64,000 bases of DNA from an uncultured Eubacteriales bacterium (GTDB lineage Bacteria > Bacillota > Clostridia > Tissierellales > Peptoniphilaceae), in assembly GCA_900539225.1 (NCBI GenBank), contig UQBO01000007.1:1-64000 (forward strand), given 5' to 3'. Shown piece after piece: positions 41,293 to 50,578 of this stretch. The stretch's first letter is position 1; each line of letters opens with the position of its first letter. A model generated the notes under the pieces. The model did no database searches and was not told where the DNA came from. It was given only the letters and a program-made list of their open reading frames with translations. A program made the position numbers and the translations under genes.

Positions 41293-42595
41293 AAATTTCA
41301 CCTCTTAAGTCATAGTCAAGTGCTTCTGTAATCTTGACATCTACAAAGCTACCTGGGCTTAGCTCCTCATCGCTACTTAAGTAAATTACTCCGTCTACAT
41401 CAGGAGCATCCATAAAGCTTCTTAGAATGTATTCACCAGCGTCTCCATCTTCAACTAAGCACTTCATAACTGTTCCCACTCTCTTCTCATGACTTTCTCT
41501 TGAGATATCCATTTGCGCGTCCATAATCTCGTCTCTTCTACTTCTCTTAGTCTTTTCATCAAGCTTCTCGCTAAAAGAGTAGCTTCTTGTGCCTTCTTCA
41601 TCACTATATTCAAAGACGCCAAGCTTATCGAATTTTTCTTTCTTAATAAAAGCAAGTAGCTCTTCAAAATCTTCTTCTCTCTCACCTGGGAAGCCGACTA
41701 TGAATGTTGTTCTTAAAACTAAATCATCTATATTAGTCCTTAGTTTTGTGATTAAATCATGAATTTCATCTTTATTGATATGTCTATTCATCATCTTAAG
41801 AACGTGGTCTGATGCGTGTTGAAGTGGTATATCCATGTACTTAAGTATTCTATCTGATGAGTTAAATGTTTCGATTAGTTCATCAGTAATATTGTCTGGA
41901 TATAGATACATAATTCTGATCCAAGGCATTTTAGTCCTTTCAAGTATTGCTTTTAAAAGCATATCTAAAGATGGCCTTGAGTATATGTCCATTCCATAAT
42001 CTGTTGTATTTTGTGCGATAAGTATAACTTCTCTCGTGCCAAGCTTATATAAATGATTTATCTCATTAACTACATCGTCAATTGACCTCGATCTAAGTCT
42101 GCCTCTAAGCTTTGGTATTATGCAATAAGAGCAGTTATTGTTACAGCCCTCAGCTATCTTGACGTATTCAGTGATGTCTGCTGCATCTTTCTCTATATAT
42201 TCAATATCTGCGTTGATGTTATCGATGTAAACATCATCTTTATTGTTTTCTTCATATTCTTTAATTATTTCGGAAATATTTTGAAAATTACCTGTACCAA
42301 CTATAATGTCTATCTCAGGAATCTCTTCTTTTAGCTCTTTTGAGTATCTTTGAGCAAGGCAGCCGCTAACTATAATCTTAGCGCCTTCCTTTTTTTGATT
42401 AATCATATCAAAGATAGCCTCTATCGACTCTTCCTTCGCTGCATTTATAAATGAACAAGTGTTTATGATTATATAATCAGCTTCATTCGGATTATTTATT
42501 ATACTGTAGTAATGATTCTTTAATTTATATGCCATAGTTTCTGAGTCTACATCATTTTTTGAGCAGCCCATAGTAAGTATAAATACTTTATTCAA
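41276..42595 (-). CDS. rimO: Ribosomal protein S12 methylthiotransferase
   Basis: RimO, a radical SAM enzyme, adds a methylthio group to an aspartate of S12. From the TTG at 42595 the product is about 439 residues and begins MNKVFILTMGC, with the RimO-type CSKNDVDSE. GTG codons upstream (42613, 42604) are alternatives. The radical SAM cluster motif CNNNCSYC has C151, C155 and C158, and the sequence continues IPKLRGRLRSRS. A TRAM domain ends the protein. The CSKN pattern separates it from MiaB, which has CQMN. It overlaps ftsK and pgsA. Confidence 0.94.
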   Translation of the reverse strand: MNKVFILTMGCSKNDVDSETMAYKLKNHYYSIINNPNEADYIIINTCSFINAAKEESIEAIFDMINQKKEGAKIIVSGCLAQRYSKELKEEIPEIDIIVGTGNFQNISEIIKEYEENNKDDVYIDNINADIEYIEKDAADITEYVKIAEGCNNNCSYCIIPKLRGRLRSRSIDDVVNEINHLYKLGTREVILIAQNTTDYGMDIYSRPSLDMLLKAILERTKMPWIRIMYLYPDNITDELIETFNSSDRILKYMDIPLQHASDHVLKMMNRHINKDEIHDLITKLRTNIDDLVLRTTFIVGFPGEREEDFEELLAFIKKEKFDKLGVFEYSDEEGTRSYSFSEKLDEKTKRSRRDEIMDAQMDISRESHEKRVGTVMKCLVEDGDAGEYILRSFMDAPDVDGVIYLSSDEELSPGSFVDVKITEALDYDLRGEIYEPSK

Positions 42596-44969
42596 GTCCG
42601 TCACCGCTTTCACTGTATAAATTTTCTAAGTCTTCTTCTTCAATAAGTACTTTTCTTGGCTTTGATCCATCGTAGCCGCTAACAACGCCCATCTCTTCCA
42701 TTTGATCGACGATTCTTGCCGCACGTGAGTAACCTATCTTAAGCTTTCTTTGTAAGTATGATATCGACGCTTGTCCATCAGCTACAACTAACTTAACCGC
42801 ATCATTATATAGCTCGTCCTTATCGTCTTGCATTGTTTGACTAGTGTTATTTGTTGTGATGGATTCAACCGCCTCTTGATTGTAATTTGCTTCACCTTGA
42901 TTTCTGATGAAGTCGCAAACACTCTTAACCTCTTTATCGCTTACAAAGGCGCCTTGAACTCTGATTGGCTTTGATAGATTCGATGGGTAATAAAGCATAT
43001 CGCCCTTGCCTAGTAGTTTTTCTGCACCACTCATGTCAAGTATAGTTCTTGAGTCTATTTGAGAAGAAACTTGGAAGGAAATTCTCGAAGGTATATTCGC
43101 TTTTATCGTTCCTGTAATAACATCGACCGATGGTCTTTGTGTCGCTACAATTAAGTGCATGCCCGCCGCTCTCGCCATTTGAGCAAGTCTACAGATTGCA
43201 TCTTCGACCTCTGTTGCAGCAACCATCATTAAGTCAGCAAGCTCGTCTATAATTATAACGATTTGAGGCATCTTTTCAGTGATAGTATCAAGCTCGTTAT
43301 AGCTTTGCATGTCCTTAACATTGTTCTTCGCAAATAATTGGTATCTTCTCTCCATCTCTTGAACCGCCCAATTTAGTGAGAATTGCGCCTTTTTAGCGTT
43401 TGTCACTACCGGTATCAATAGATGAGGTATATTGTTATAAACGTTTAATTCAACTACTTTCGGGTCAATCATGATTAATTTAACTTCATCAGGTCTTGCC
43501 TTATAAAGTATACTCATGATTATGGTATTAATACAAACACTCTTACCTGAACCCGTTGCCCCTGCTATAAGTAAGTGAGGCATATTTGCGATAGAACTGA
43601 TGATGGTATTGCCTGTAACATCTTTTCCTAGAGCAAGCGGCAGTTTTGATTTTAGATTTCTAAATTCATCGCTATCCAAAATTTCTTTTAGTAAAAGCGT
43701 ATCCTTATGCTTATTAGGCACTTCTATGCCGACTGCGCTCTTGCCTGGTATAGGCGCAAGTATCCTTATATCAGTCGTTGCTAGTGCTAGAGCTAGGTTA
43801 TCTGATAGACTTAGTATCTTACTTACCTTTACTCCAGCAGCAAGACTTATCTCGTATGAGGTAATAGTCGGACCGCTGTTAACGCCAATTACCTTTGCAT
43901 CGACGCCAAAATTATTAAGTGTATCTTGAATAATCTTAATATTGTCCTTAATCTCTCTGCCTTTTGAGTTTGTGTTAGTCACTTCGACTTCTTTTAGAAG
44001 ATTTAGTGACGGGAATTCGTAATGAATTATGTCTTCATTATGAATTTCTTTTTCTATATCGATTTCCTCACCAGTATCTTCTGTCTTTTCACTTTCTTTT
44101 TTGCTAGGCTTAGCTTTTCTCTCAGGCTTTTTGTTCTCATTTGCTTTTTTATCTTCGCTAGGCTTATCAATTGTGTCAAGGCTATTAGCCCTTGATGAGT
44201 CATTAATATTTATATCGAAAAGATCATCATCAAGGCCTTCAATCTTAATATCGTTATGATTTGAAGTATTATTAACATTGTCTATAGCTTTTACATCATC
44301 TTCATCATTAAAAATATCATCAGAAGACATTATCTTTCTATTCTTCTTCTCTTCTCTTTTTACTTTAATCTTTTCTATGCTATTTTCAACGCCATCTTGA
44401 AGCTTATTCATAGTATTGTCAGTTGTTTTAACTATATCAGCTCTGTTGATGCTAGTTAAGCTATATATGTTAATTATGTTGATAATAACTAGAACTATAA
44501 CTGTTCCAACGCCGCCAAAAAGCCTGTAGAATAAGTAACCTACTACTCCGCCTATAAGGCCACCTGAGTTTAATTCACTTGCTAGCTCTGTCGCTTGAGA
44601 TACGTGCGAAGAGAATGAGCTCATGACTACTGTCGATGAGTCGAATATAACTAAAAGGCTTAGGAAGACTATGCTTAATGATATAATCAATTTGCTAGCA
44701 TATTTCCTTGACTTTGGAATTAATAGTACCAAAGATATAGCCATTAAGTAGAATAAAAATATATTGTATCCAATTGAAAAAAGGTAGACAAGACTATTCT
44801 TTATCCATCTGCCAAAAACACCTGTTGCATCACTATTTGCAAAAATTAGCAAAAATATGGACGCAAAAAGTATTATAAGACCAGATATCAATAAAGATTC
44901 GTTCTTATCTACCTTTTTATTTGTTTTACTCTTAGTTCTTTTGTTTGTTCTTTTATTTGTAGTTCTCAT
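42588..44969 (-). CDS. ftsK: DNA translocase FtsK/SpoIIIE
   Basis: This membrane-anchored motor pumps DNA through the closing septum. The 793-residue protein has a basic N terminus, about four membrane spans (residues 25-180) and a charged linker rich in Asp, Asn and Lys (about 200-320). The RecA-like motor has Walker A GATGSGKS at 470-477 and Walker B IVIIIDELADLM. A C-terminal winged-helix gamma domain (about 725-785) follows. AAGGGA precedes the ATG. Whether it acts mainly in division or also in sporulation cannot be decided from the sequence; no sporulation gene is seen in the window. Confidence 0.96.
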   Translation of the reverse strand: MRTTNKRTNKRTKSKTNKKVDKNESLLISGLIILFASIFLLIFANSDATGVFGRWIKNSLVYLFSIGYNIFLFYLMAISLVLLIPKSRKYASKLIISLSIVFLSLLVIFDSSTVVMSSFSSHVSQATELASELNSGGLIGGVVGYLFYRLFGGVGTVIVLVIINIINIYSLTSINRADIVKTTDNTMNKLQDGVENSIEKIKVKREEKKNRKIMSSDDIFNDEDDVKAIDNVNNTSNHNDIKIEGLDDDLFDININDSSRANSLDTIDKPSEDKKANENKKPERKAKPSKKESEKTEDTGEEIDIEKEIHNEDIIHYEFPSLNLLKEVEVTNTNSKGREIKDNIKIIQDTLNNFGVDAKVIGVNSGPTITSYEISLAAGVKVSKILSLSDNLALALATTDIRILAPIPGKSAVGIEVPNKHKDTLLLKEILDSDEFRNLKSKLPLALGKDVTGNTIISSIANMPHLLIAGATGSGKSVCINTIIMSILYKARPDEVKLIMIDPKVVELNVYNNIPHLLIPVVTNAKKAQFSLNWAVQEMERRYQLFAKNNVKDMQSYNELDTITEKMPQIVIIIDELADLMMVAATEVEDAICRLAQMARAAGMHLIVATQRPSVDVITGTIKANIPSRISFQVSSQIDSRTILDMSGAEKLLGKGDMLYYPSNLSKPIRVQGAFVSDKEVKSVCDFIRNQGEANYNQEAVESITTNNTSQTMQDDKDELYNDAVKLVVADGQASISYLQRKLKIGYSRAARIVDQMEEMGVVSGYDGSKPRKVLIEEEDLENLYSESGDGLE

Positions 44970-44993
44970 ACAATCCCTTCGCTTATATATCTT

Positions 44994-45821
44994 TTATATA
45001 AAATTTAATACTATACAAATAATACCTAGTACAACTAAGTAATATGAAAATACATGGAATTTTTTCTTTTTAATAAGCACTTTTATTAATCTAATTGCTA
45101 AAACTCCAGTTATGAAGCTCACAATAAGTCCAACAATCGCATTGATGTCGAAGCTTACTTGTGATCCTTCTTTGAATATGTCTTTTAAACCTAGTATAAA
45201 GCCGCCAAGCATGGCTGGTATAGCTAGTAGAAAAGAAAAATCCACCGCATCCTTCTTATTTATTCCCAATATGTGAGATATAAATATAGTTGAGCCTGAT
45301 CTTGATATGCCTGGTAGTGCTGCAACACCTTGAACTGCCCCTATAGCAAGCACTTTAGGCACGCCAGCATCTGTTATCCTCATAGTGTTTTTACCATGAA
45401 TATTGATGTCGATGAAGTATATCATAAAGGCTGTTATTATAAAGCATAGTCCTATGATTAATGAAGACATATATAATTGATCCAAATACTTCTCTATAAA
45501 CAAAGCGATGATAACTGTAGGTATAGTTGCCAATATAATGTATAGAGCTAGTTTTTGATAGTGGTTTAGCTCGATCTTTTCTCTTTTTATTAAGGAGCCA
45601 AGCATTTTGAAAAACTCCACAATCATGTTTATAACTTGTTTATGATAAACAAGCAAAATAGAAAGCAATGTCCCGAAATGTAAAACTTGCGAGAAAAATA
45701 CATTACCTTCTTTTATATTGAATAATATTTGTAGTATGGCCAAGTGACCTGATGAGCTTATTGGTAAAAACTCTGTTATGCCTTGAACGATAGCGAGTAT
45801 TATTGCTTTAAGTAATGTCAT
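44994..45821 (-). CDS. uppP: Undecaprenyl-diphosphatase (BacA type)
   Basis: UppP recycles the lipid carrier for peptidoglycan synthesis and gives some bacitracin resistance. The 275-residue polytopic protein has the active-site motif ITEFLPISSSGHL near the N terminus and the second motif LPGISRSGST near the middle. Length is typical. Its ATG overlaps the dut stop (TAATG) and uses a GGAG inside dut. ftsK starts about 24 bp downstream in the same operon. Confidence 0.97.
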   Translation of the reverse strand: MTLLKAIILAIVQGITEFLPISSSGHLAILQILFNIKEGNVFFSQVLHFGTLLSILLVYHKQVINMIVEFFKMLGSLIKREKIELNHYQKLALYIILATIPTVIIALFIEKYLDQLYMSSLIIGLCFIITAFMIYFIDINIHGKNTMRITDAGVPKVLAIGAVQGVAALPGISRSGSTIFISHILGINKKDAVDFSFLLAIPAMLGGFILGLKDIFKEGSQVSFDINAIVGLIVSFITGVLAIRLIKVLIKKKKFHVFSYYLVVLGIICIVLNFI

Positions 45822-46258
45822 TATTTTTCTCCTGTCGATCCAAAGCCGCCATCTTGTCTTTCAGAGTCTGAAAGCTCATCTACTTCTTCAAAATCAATCT
45901 TTTCGTACTTAGATAAAACCATTTGAGCGATTCTCATACCATTCTCAATAGTAAAATCTTCTTTAGAAAAGTTTATTAGAGGCACCTTTATTTCGCCTCT
46001 GTAATCACTGTCTATAGTGCCTATACCATTGACAAGACCAATGCCGTGCTTAATGCTAAGGCCCGATCTTGCTCTGATTTGAACTTCGTAAGAAGAAGGT
46101 ATCTCTAGATAGATACCTGTACTTACTAGTTTGAACTCGCCTGCCTTTAATACAAGGTCTTCATCAAGTGAAGCTCTAATGTCTACGCCAGCAGAGTTTT
46201 CAGTTTGGTATTTTGGTATATCGTTTTTACTCTTATTTATTATCTTAACTTTTACCAT
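45821..46258 (-). CDS. dut: Deoxyuridine 5'-triphosphate nucleotidohydrolase (dUTPase)
   Basis: The enzyme hydrolyses dUTP to dUMP, limiting uracil in DNA and feeding thymidylate synthesis with the dCMP deaminase encoded at 3336. The 145-residue trimeric-type protein has all five motifs: SAGVDIRA, RSGLSIKHG, GTIDSDYRGEI, RIAQMV and the C-terminal arm ERQDGGFGSTG. The pnp-dut neighbourhood is common in Clostridia. Confidence 0.97.
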   Translation of the reverse strand: MVKVKIINKSKNDIPKYQTENSAGVDIRASLDEDLVLKAGEFKLVSTGIYLEIPSSYEVQIRARSGLSIKHGIGLVNGIGTIDSDYRGEIKVPLINFSKEDFTIENGMRIAQMVLSKYEKIDFEEVDELSDSERQDGGFGSTGEK

Positions 46259-46271
46259 CTTTTTATCCTAA

Positions 46272-48368
46272 TTATTTAGATTCTTCATCAGAATTTTCTA
46301 CTAAAGCTTTTCTTGATAGGTTAATTCTACCTTGTTCGTCAATAGATGTAACCTTAACCATGATTTCGTCGCCTAGCTTTAATACATCTTCAACTTTGTT
46401 TACTCTTTCCTTAGAGATTTGTGAGATGTGTAGTAAGCCTTCTTTGCCGTTTAACACTTCAACAAAGGCACCGAAATTAGTTATTCTATTAACCTTACCA
46501 AAGTAAACTTCGCCAACTTCTACTTCTTTAACGATGTCTTCAATCATCTTCTTAGCGCCGTTAACGCCATCCATAGTATCAGCTGAGATGTATACGTCAC
46601 CGTCATCAGTGATATCAATCTTAGCGCCTGTTTCTTCGATAATCTTGTTAATTACCTTTCCGCCTGAGCCGATAACGTCTCTAATCTTGTCTGGATCAAT
46701 CTTGATAGTTGCAATCTTTGGAGCGTATTCTGATAATTCTGCTCTTGGTGCATCGATAGCTGATCTGATTACATCAAGTATTTGGAATCTTGCTGCCTTT
46801 GCTTGTTCTAGAGCAACTTTCATTATCTCTTCGTCTATACCTTGAACCTTGATATCCATTTGCATAGCTGTGATACCGTCCTTAGTACCAGCTACTTTAA
46901 AGTCCATGTCTCCAAGGTGGTCTTCAAGACCTTGAATATCTGTTAATATCTTAGTAGTTTCATCTGACTTAATAAGTCCCATGGCAATACCTGCTACTGG
47001 TTTTTTAATTGGTACACCCGCATCCATAAGAGCTAGTGTTGAACCGCAAATACTTGCTTGTGATGAAGAACCGTTTGAACTTAGTACTTCTGATACAAGT
47101 CTAATTGTGTATGGGAATTCTTCAAGTGAAGGTATAACTGGAACTAGAGCTCTTTCAGCAAGTGCTCCGTGACCAATTTCTCTTCTACCTGGGCTTCTAA
47201 GCGGTCTAACGTCTCCTACTGAATATGGTGGGAAATTGTATTGATGCATGTAGTGTTTTTCGCCTTCTTCAACTAGGCCGTCTTGTGATTGGCTGTCGCC
47301 GAATGAGCCAAGTGTAGCTATAGTTAATACTTGAGTTTGACCTCTCTTAAATAGTCCTGATCCGTGTGCTCTTGGCAATAAGCCAACTTCAGCAGAAAGT
47401 GGTCTGATTTGTTCAGTATTTCTTCCATCTGGTCTTAAGTTTCTTTCAAGTATACCTTTTCTAAACTCTTCGCTTGTAATATCATCAATAGTCTTTAGTA
47501 TGCTCTTTTGATCATCTGGGTACTTTTCAAGATATTTATTTACTATAGTATCCTTAAGTGATTCACTGTTTTCAATTCTTTGAACCTTATCAGCTTCGAA
47601 TATAGAGTTTTTAATATCTTCTCTGAATTCTTCATCTATTTCTTTAAAGATTTCTTCTTTAGCTTCAAATTTTTCAAATGAATATTTTTCTTTGCCTATC
47701 TTTTTAATGATTTCTTCTTCAAATGCACAAACTTCTTTGATAGCTTCATGTCCTTTTAGTATAGCATTAATCATTTCTTCTTCAGAAACTTCATTTGATC
47801 CTGATTCAACCATCATGATGGCGTCCTTTGTACCTGATATACATAGGTTTATATCTGACTTATCCATCTCTTCTTGAGTCGGGTTGATTACATATTCTCC
47901 ATCTATAAGTCCAACGTAAACTGCTGCAGTTGGTCCGTTAAACGGTATATCAGAAATACATAGAGCTACTGATGAACCAATCATCGCAGCGATTTCCGGA
48001 CTATTATCTGGGTCTACTGAAAGAACTGTTGCTATAACTTGTACATCATTAAAAAAGCCCTCAGGAAATAAAGGTCTAATTGGTCTATCAATCAGCCTTG
48101 AAGTTAAAACTGCTTTCTCTGAAGGTCTTCCCTCTCTCTTTATATATCCTCCTGGTATCTTACCAACAGAATAAAACTTTTCTTCGTAGTCTACACTTAG
48201 TGGGAAGAAATCTACCCCTTCTCTAGGTGCTTTTGTGCTTGTCGCATTAACTAAAACGTAAGTATCTCCATACTTAACTAAGCAAGAACCACCAGCTTGC
48301 TCGCACATCTTTCCTGTTTCAATTTCTAAAGGTCTACCTGCTAAGGTAGTTTTAAAATTTTCTTGCAT
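46272..48368 (-). CDS. pnp: Polyribonucleotide nucleotidyltransferase (PNPase)
   Basis: PNPase degrades RNA 3' to 5' by phosphorolysis. The 698-residue protein has two RNase PH domains (the first with RPIRPLFPEGF and the second with RAHGSGLFKRGQTQ). A KH domain (IKIDPDKIRDVIGSGGKVI, about residues 553-612) and an S1 domain (VYFGKVNRITNFGAFVEV, about 620-690) follow. Length is normal. The hairpin between rpsO and pnp is a usual site of processing and autocontrol, since PNPase regulates its own messenger in other bacteria. GGAGATGTGAG precedes the ATG. Confidence 0.98.
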   Translation of the reverse strand: MQENFKTTLAGRPLEIETGKMCEQAGGSCLVKYGDTYVLVNATSTKAPREGVDFFPLSVDYEEKFYSVGKIPGGYIKREGRPSEKAVLTSRLIDRPIRPLFPEGFFNDVQVIATVLSVDPDNSPEIAAMIGSSVALCISDIPFNGPTAAVYVGLIDGEYVINPTQEEMDKSDINLCISGTKDAIMMVESGSNEVSEEEMINAILKGHEAIKEVCAFEEEIIKKIGKEKYSFEKFEAKEEIFKEIDEEFREDIKNSIFEADKVQRIENSESLKDTIVNKYLEKYPDDQKSILKTIDDITSEEFRKGILERNLRPDGRNTEQIRPLSAEVGLLPRAHGSGLFKRGQTQVLTIATLGSFGDSQSQDGLVEEGEKHYMHQYNFPPYSVGDVRPLRSPGRREIGHGALAERALVPVIPSLEEFPYTIRLVSEVLSSNGSSSQASICGSTLALMDAGVPIKKPVAGIAMGLIKSDETTKILTDIQGLEDHLGDMDFKVAGTKDGITAMQMDIKVQGIDEEIMKVALEQAKAARFQILDVIRSAIDAPRAELSEYAPKIATIKIDPDKIRDVIGSGGKVINKIIEETGAKIDITDDGDVYISADTMDGVNGAKKMIEDIVKEVEVGEVYFGKVNRITNFGAFVEVLNGKEGLLHISQISKERVNKVEDVLKLGDEIMVKVTSIDEQGRINLSRKALVENSDEESK

Positions 48369-48385
48369 CTCACATCTCCTTTAAT

Positions 48386-48418
48386 CTAACAAAAGAGCGG
48401 GATAGCCCCGCCCTCTTT
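48386..48418 (-). terminator. Hairpin between rpsO and pnp (attenuating terminator or processing site)
   Basis: On the minus strand AAAGAG-GG-CGGG pairs with CCCG-CTCTTT across a short loop, then TTTTGTT. It begins at the rpsO stop codon. A weak terminator that lets part of the transcription reach pnp fits the classical rpsO-pnp arrangement. Confidence 0.65.
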
Positions 48419-48683
48419 ATCCTCTGATATTTAATCTTTCTATCAATTCACGATATTTGTCAATATCAGTGTCATACAAATATTTTAGAAGACCTTTTCT
48501 CTTACCAATCATTTTAAATAAACCTCTTCTTGAGTGATGGTCTTTCTTGTGTGTCTTTAAGTGTTCTGTAAGATCATTGATTCTCTTAGTAAGTATAGCT
48601 ATTTGTACTTCTGTAGAACCAGTGTCTCCTTCATGCATTTTAAAATCGTCAATGATTTTTGATTTTTCTTCTTTTGTTAACAT
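48417..48683 (-). CDS. rpsO: 30S ribosomal protein S15
   Basis: S15 binds the central domain of 16S rRNA early in assembly. The 88-residue length is exact for the family. The conserved motifs GDTGSTEVQIA, the HLKTHKKDHHSRRGL stretch that contacts rRNA and the C-terminal KYLYDTDIDKYRELI are all present. AAGGGGG lies nine bases before the ATG. A dedicated promoter and a structured leader precede it, and pnp follows. Confidence 0.98.
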   Translation of the reverse strand: MLTKEEKSKIIDDFKMHEGDTGSTEVQIAILTKRINDLTEHLKTHKKDHHSRRGLFKMIGKRKGLLKYLYDTDIDKYRELIERLNIRG

Positions 48684-48758
48684 TTAATGTTTCCCCCTTA
48701 ATAATATTTGCCTCAGCCAAGTGTATCGACGGGAACGATATACGTAGCATAAGGTACC
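48684..48758 (-). promoter_or_regulatory. Structured rpsO leader, possible S15 autoregulatory element
   Basis: The transcript from the promoter at 48765 would carry about 75 nt before rpsO. It contains a clear hairpin TATCG-TTCCCG-TCGATA type (about 48722-48743) and a following CACTTGGCTGAGGC. S15 is known to repress its own translation through leader structures in several bacteria. I could not match this leader to a named S15 motif. Confidence 0.45.
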
Positions 48759-48764
48759 TATATT

Positions 48765-48793
48765 AGTATATCATGAACTTTAGCATTTGTAAA
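48765..48793 (-). promoter_or_regulatory. Promoter of rpsO
   Basis: TTTACA (48793-48788), a 17-bp spacer and TATACT (48770-48765) with a TGA extension, on the minus strand just after the ribF stop codon. Confidence 0.7.
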
Positions 48794-48810
48794 GCATTTT
48801 ATACTCATAA

Positions 48811-49710
48811 TTATAAATAATCTTCAAAATTTTTCGCAAAATCAATATCGCTTCTAATCTGATTAAGTAAATCATCCTTGTCAGCAAAGTTTAACATATC
48901 TCTAATCCTATAGATGAAGTATAATCTAACTGTGTCATCATATATATCATCATCGAAGTCAAAGATGTTTGTCTCAACACTAACAAAGTCTTCGTTAAAG
49001 CTTAGGTTTTTGCCTACACTAGTAACTGATTTATAGATACGATCCTTAATCTTAATCTTCGTTACATATACGCCTTGATATGGAATGATGTAGCCTGTAT
49101 TAATATTGAGGTTTGCAGTTGGTATACCGACCGATGATCCAAATTTCTTGCCGTGAATAACCTTTGACTTTATTGAGTAGTACCTCGATAAGTCTTTGTT
49201 TGCGCTCATCACTTCACCTGACAGTATTAACTTTTTTATATTGCTCGATGAAATCTTTTGCATCTCTTCATCAAGTTCAAAATTTAATACTACTGCTTCG
49301 CCACCAGATTCTTGCATCATCTCTTTAAGAAGTGCTGTGTCGCCAAGCCTGTCTATACCAAAGGTATAATCTTCACCCGAGTAAGTCCTTATTGCGTTTA
49401 ATCTATCTAGTAGTATCTCTTTGACAAAGGCTTTTGGATCTGTCCTTTTAAGTTCATCTGTAAAGTCAATTAGATAAACAGTATCTATGCCAAGCTCTTC
49501 AAGTATCTTAATCTTGTCATCTATGGGCGTAATGCTCTTAGCTCCTTTAAAATCAAGCAGCAAAACAGCTGACTCCACCTTATCTCTTCTAGCATCACTT
49601 ATGCAGCTCTTAATTATTTTTAAGTGTCCTAAGTGCATGCCATCGAAGTAGCCAAGCGCTATATAGCATTCTTCACTTCTAAACTCATCTTTTAAATTAA
49701 TTATCCTCAT
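48811..49710 (-). CDS. ribF: Bifunctional riboflavin kinase/FAD synthetase
   Basis: RibF makes FMN and then FAD from riboflavin; FMN is needed for RnfC, RnfD and RnfG. The 299-residue protein has the adenylyltransferase domain (LGYFDGMHLGH at about 17-27, later SSSNIKKLILSGEV). The kinase domain follows, with VIHGKKFGSSVGIPTANLNI and the FDDDIYDDTVRLYFIYRIR region. Length is normal. It overlaps truB by 14 bp and is the last gene of the rimP-nusA operon. Confidence 0.96.
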   Translation of the reverse strand: MRIINLKDEFRSEECYIALGYFDGMHLGHLKIIKSCISDARRDKVESAVLLLDFKGAKSITPIDDKIKILEELGIDTVYLIDFTDELKRTDPKAFVKEILLDRLNAIRTYSGEDYTFGIDRLGDTALLKEMMQESGGEAVVLNFELDEEMQKISSSNIKKLILSGEVMSANKDLSRYYSIKSKVIHGKKFGSSVGIPTANLNINTGYIIPYQGVYVTKIKIKDRIYKSVTSVGKNLSFNEDFVSVETNIFDFDDDIYDDTVRLYFIYRIRDMLNFADKDDLLNQIRSDIDFAKNFEDYL

Positions 49711-50578
49711 ATTTATAAACCTTTTTCATATAAATATTCTTTCTGCCATCCTCATCTTTTTTTACATAGCCAATGCCGCAAAATTTATCAGCGCAGTAAA
49801 CCTTGTATTGCTCTTCATTGAAGGCATCGCTTACGTATGAGTTCATGCCATTTTGAACCGCTTTAAACCTCTTTTCGTGAAGCTTTATGACTGGCAAATC
49901 TATAAGCGTATCGACTGGAATAAGGTCATCTTCATCCATATCGTCTATGCAAATGGCCTCGTCAATATTTAATGGACCGCTGTAGTACCTCATAAGGTAA
50001 TCGATATACGATATAGTCCCTAGTCTTTGTGCTATATCGAAGGCAAGAGTCCTTATATAAGTTCCAGTAGAAACCTCGCTCATAACTATGGCGTATGACT
50101 TTTCCTTATTAAACTTCAATAGTCTGTTCTTATAGATTTGAACCGTTTTTGCTCTTGAAGCTGTGTCTACGTCAATGTTTTCTCTCGCTAGCTTATACAT
50201 AGGAACGCCATCAATCTTCTTTGCTGAATACTTTGGTGGAACTTGCTCGTATGCGCCTTCCATATCTTCTAAAACTCTTAGTAAATCATTCTTTTCAAAG
50301 TTCCATGCCTCTTCATCGCTAATCTCTGACTCAGCGTCTAAGGTCTCTGTAGTTTTACCAAAAATTATTCTATATATATAGGCCTTTTTGTCAAAGCCTA
50401 AGTAATCTATAAACTTAGTTGCCTCTCCAAGCGCTATAGGCAAGACGCCAAAGGCCATGGGATCTAAGGTTCCTACGTGTCCAGTCTTCATCTTGCTAAG
50501 CTGCTTCACCTTGTTTGTGTAGTATCTACTGGACTTGCCCTTCTCCTTAAACACGTTGACTACGCCACTAATTTGCAT
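49697..50578 (-). CDS. truB: tRNA pseudouridine-55 synthase
   Basis: TruB converts U55 in the T loop of tRNAs to pseudouridine. The 293-residue protein has SGVVNVFKEKGKSSR at the start and GHVGTLDPMAFGVLP with the catalytic aspartate D39. The conserved YAIVMSEVSTGTYIRTLA-type region (KSYAIVMSEVSTGTYIRT) follows. A small C-terminal domain (YVSDAFNEEQYKVYC) may be PUA-like. It overlaps nrnA by 11 bp. Confidence 0.96.
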   Translation of the reverse strand: MQISGVVNVFKEKGKSSRYYTNKVKQLSKMKTGHVGTLDPMAFGVLPIALGEATKFIDYLGFDKKAYIYRIIFGKTTETLDAESEISDEEAWNFEKNDLLRVLEDMEGAYEQVPPKYSAKKIDGVPMYKLARENIDVDTASRAKTVQIYKNRLLKFNKEKSYAIVMSEVSTGTYIRTLAFDIAQRLGTISYIDYLMRYYSGPLNIDEAICIDDMDEDDLIPVDTLIDLPVIKLHEKRFKAVQNGMNSYVSDAFNEEQYKVYCADKFCGIGYVKKDEDGRKNIYMKKVYKYEDN

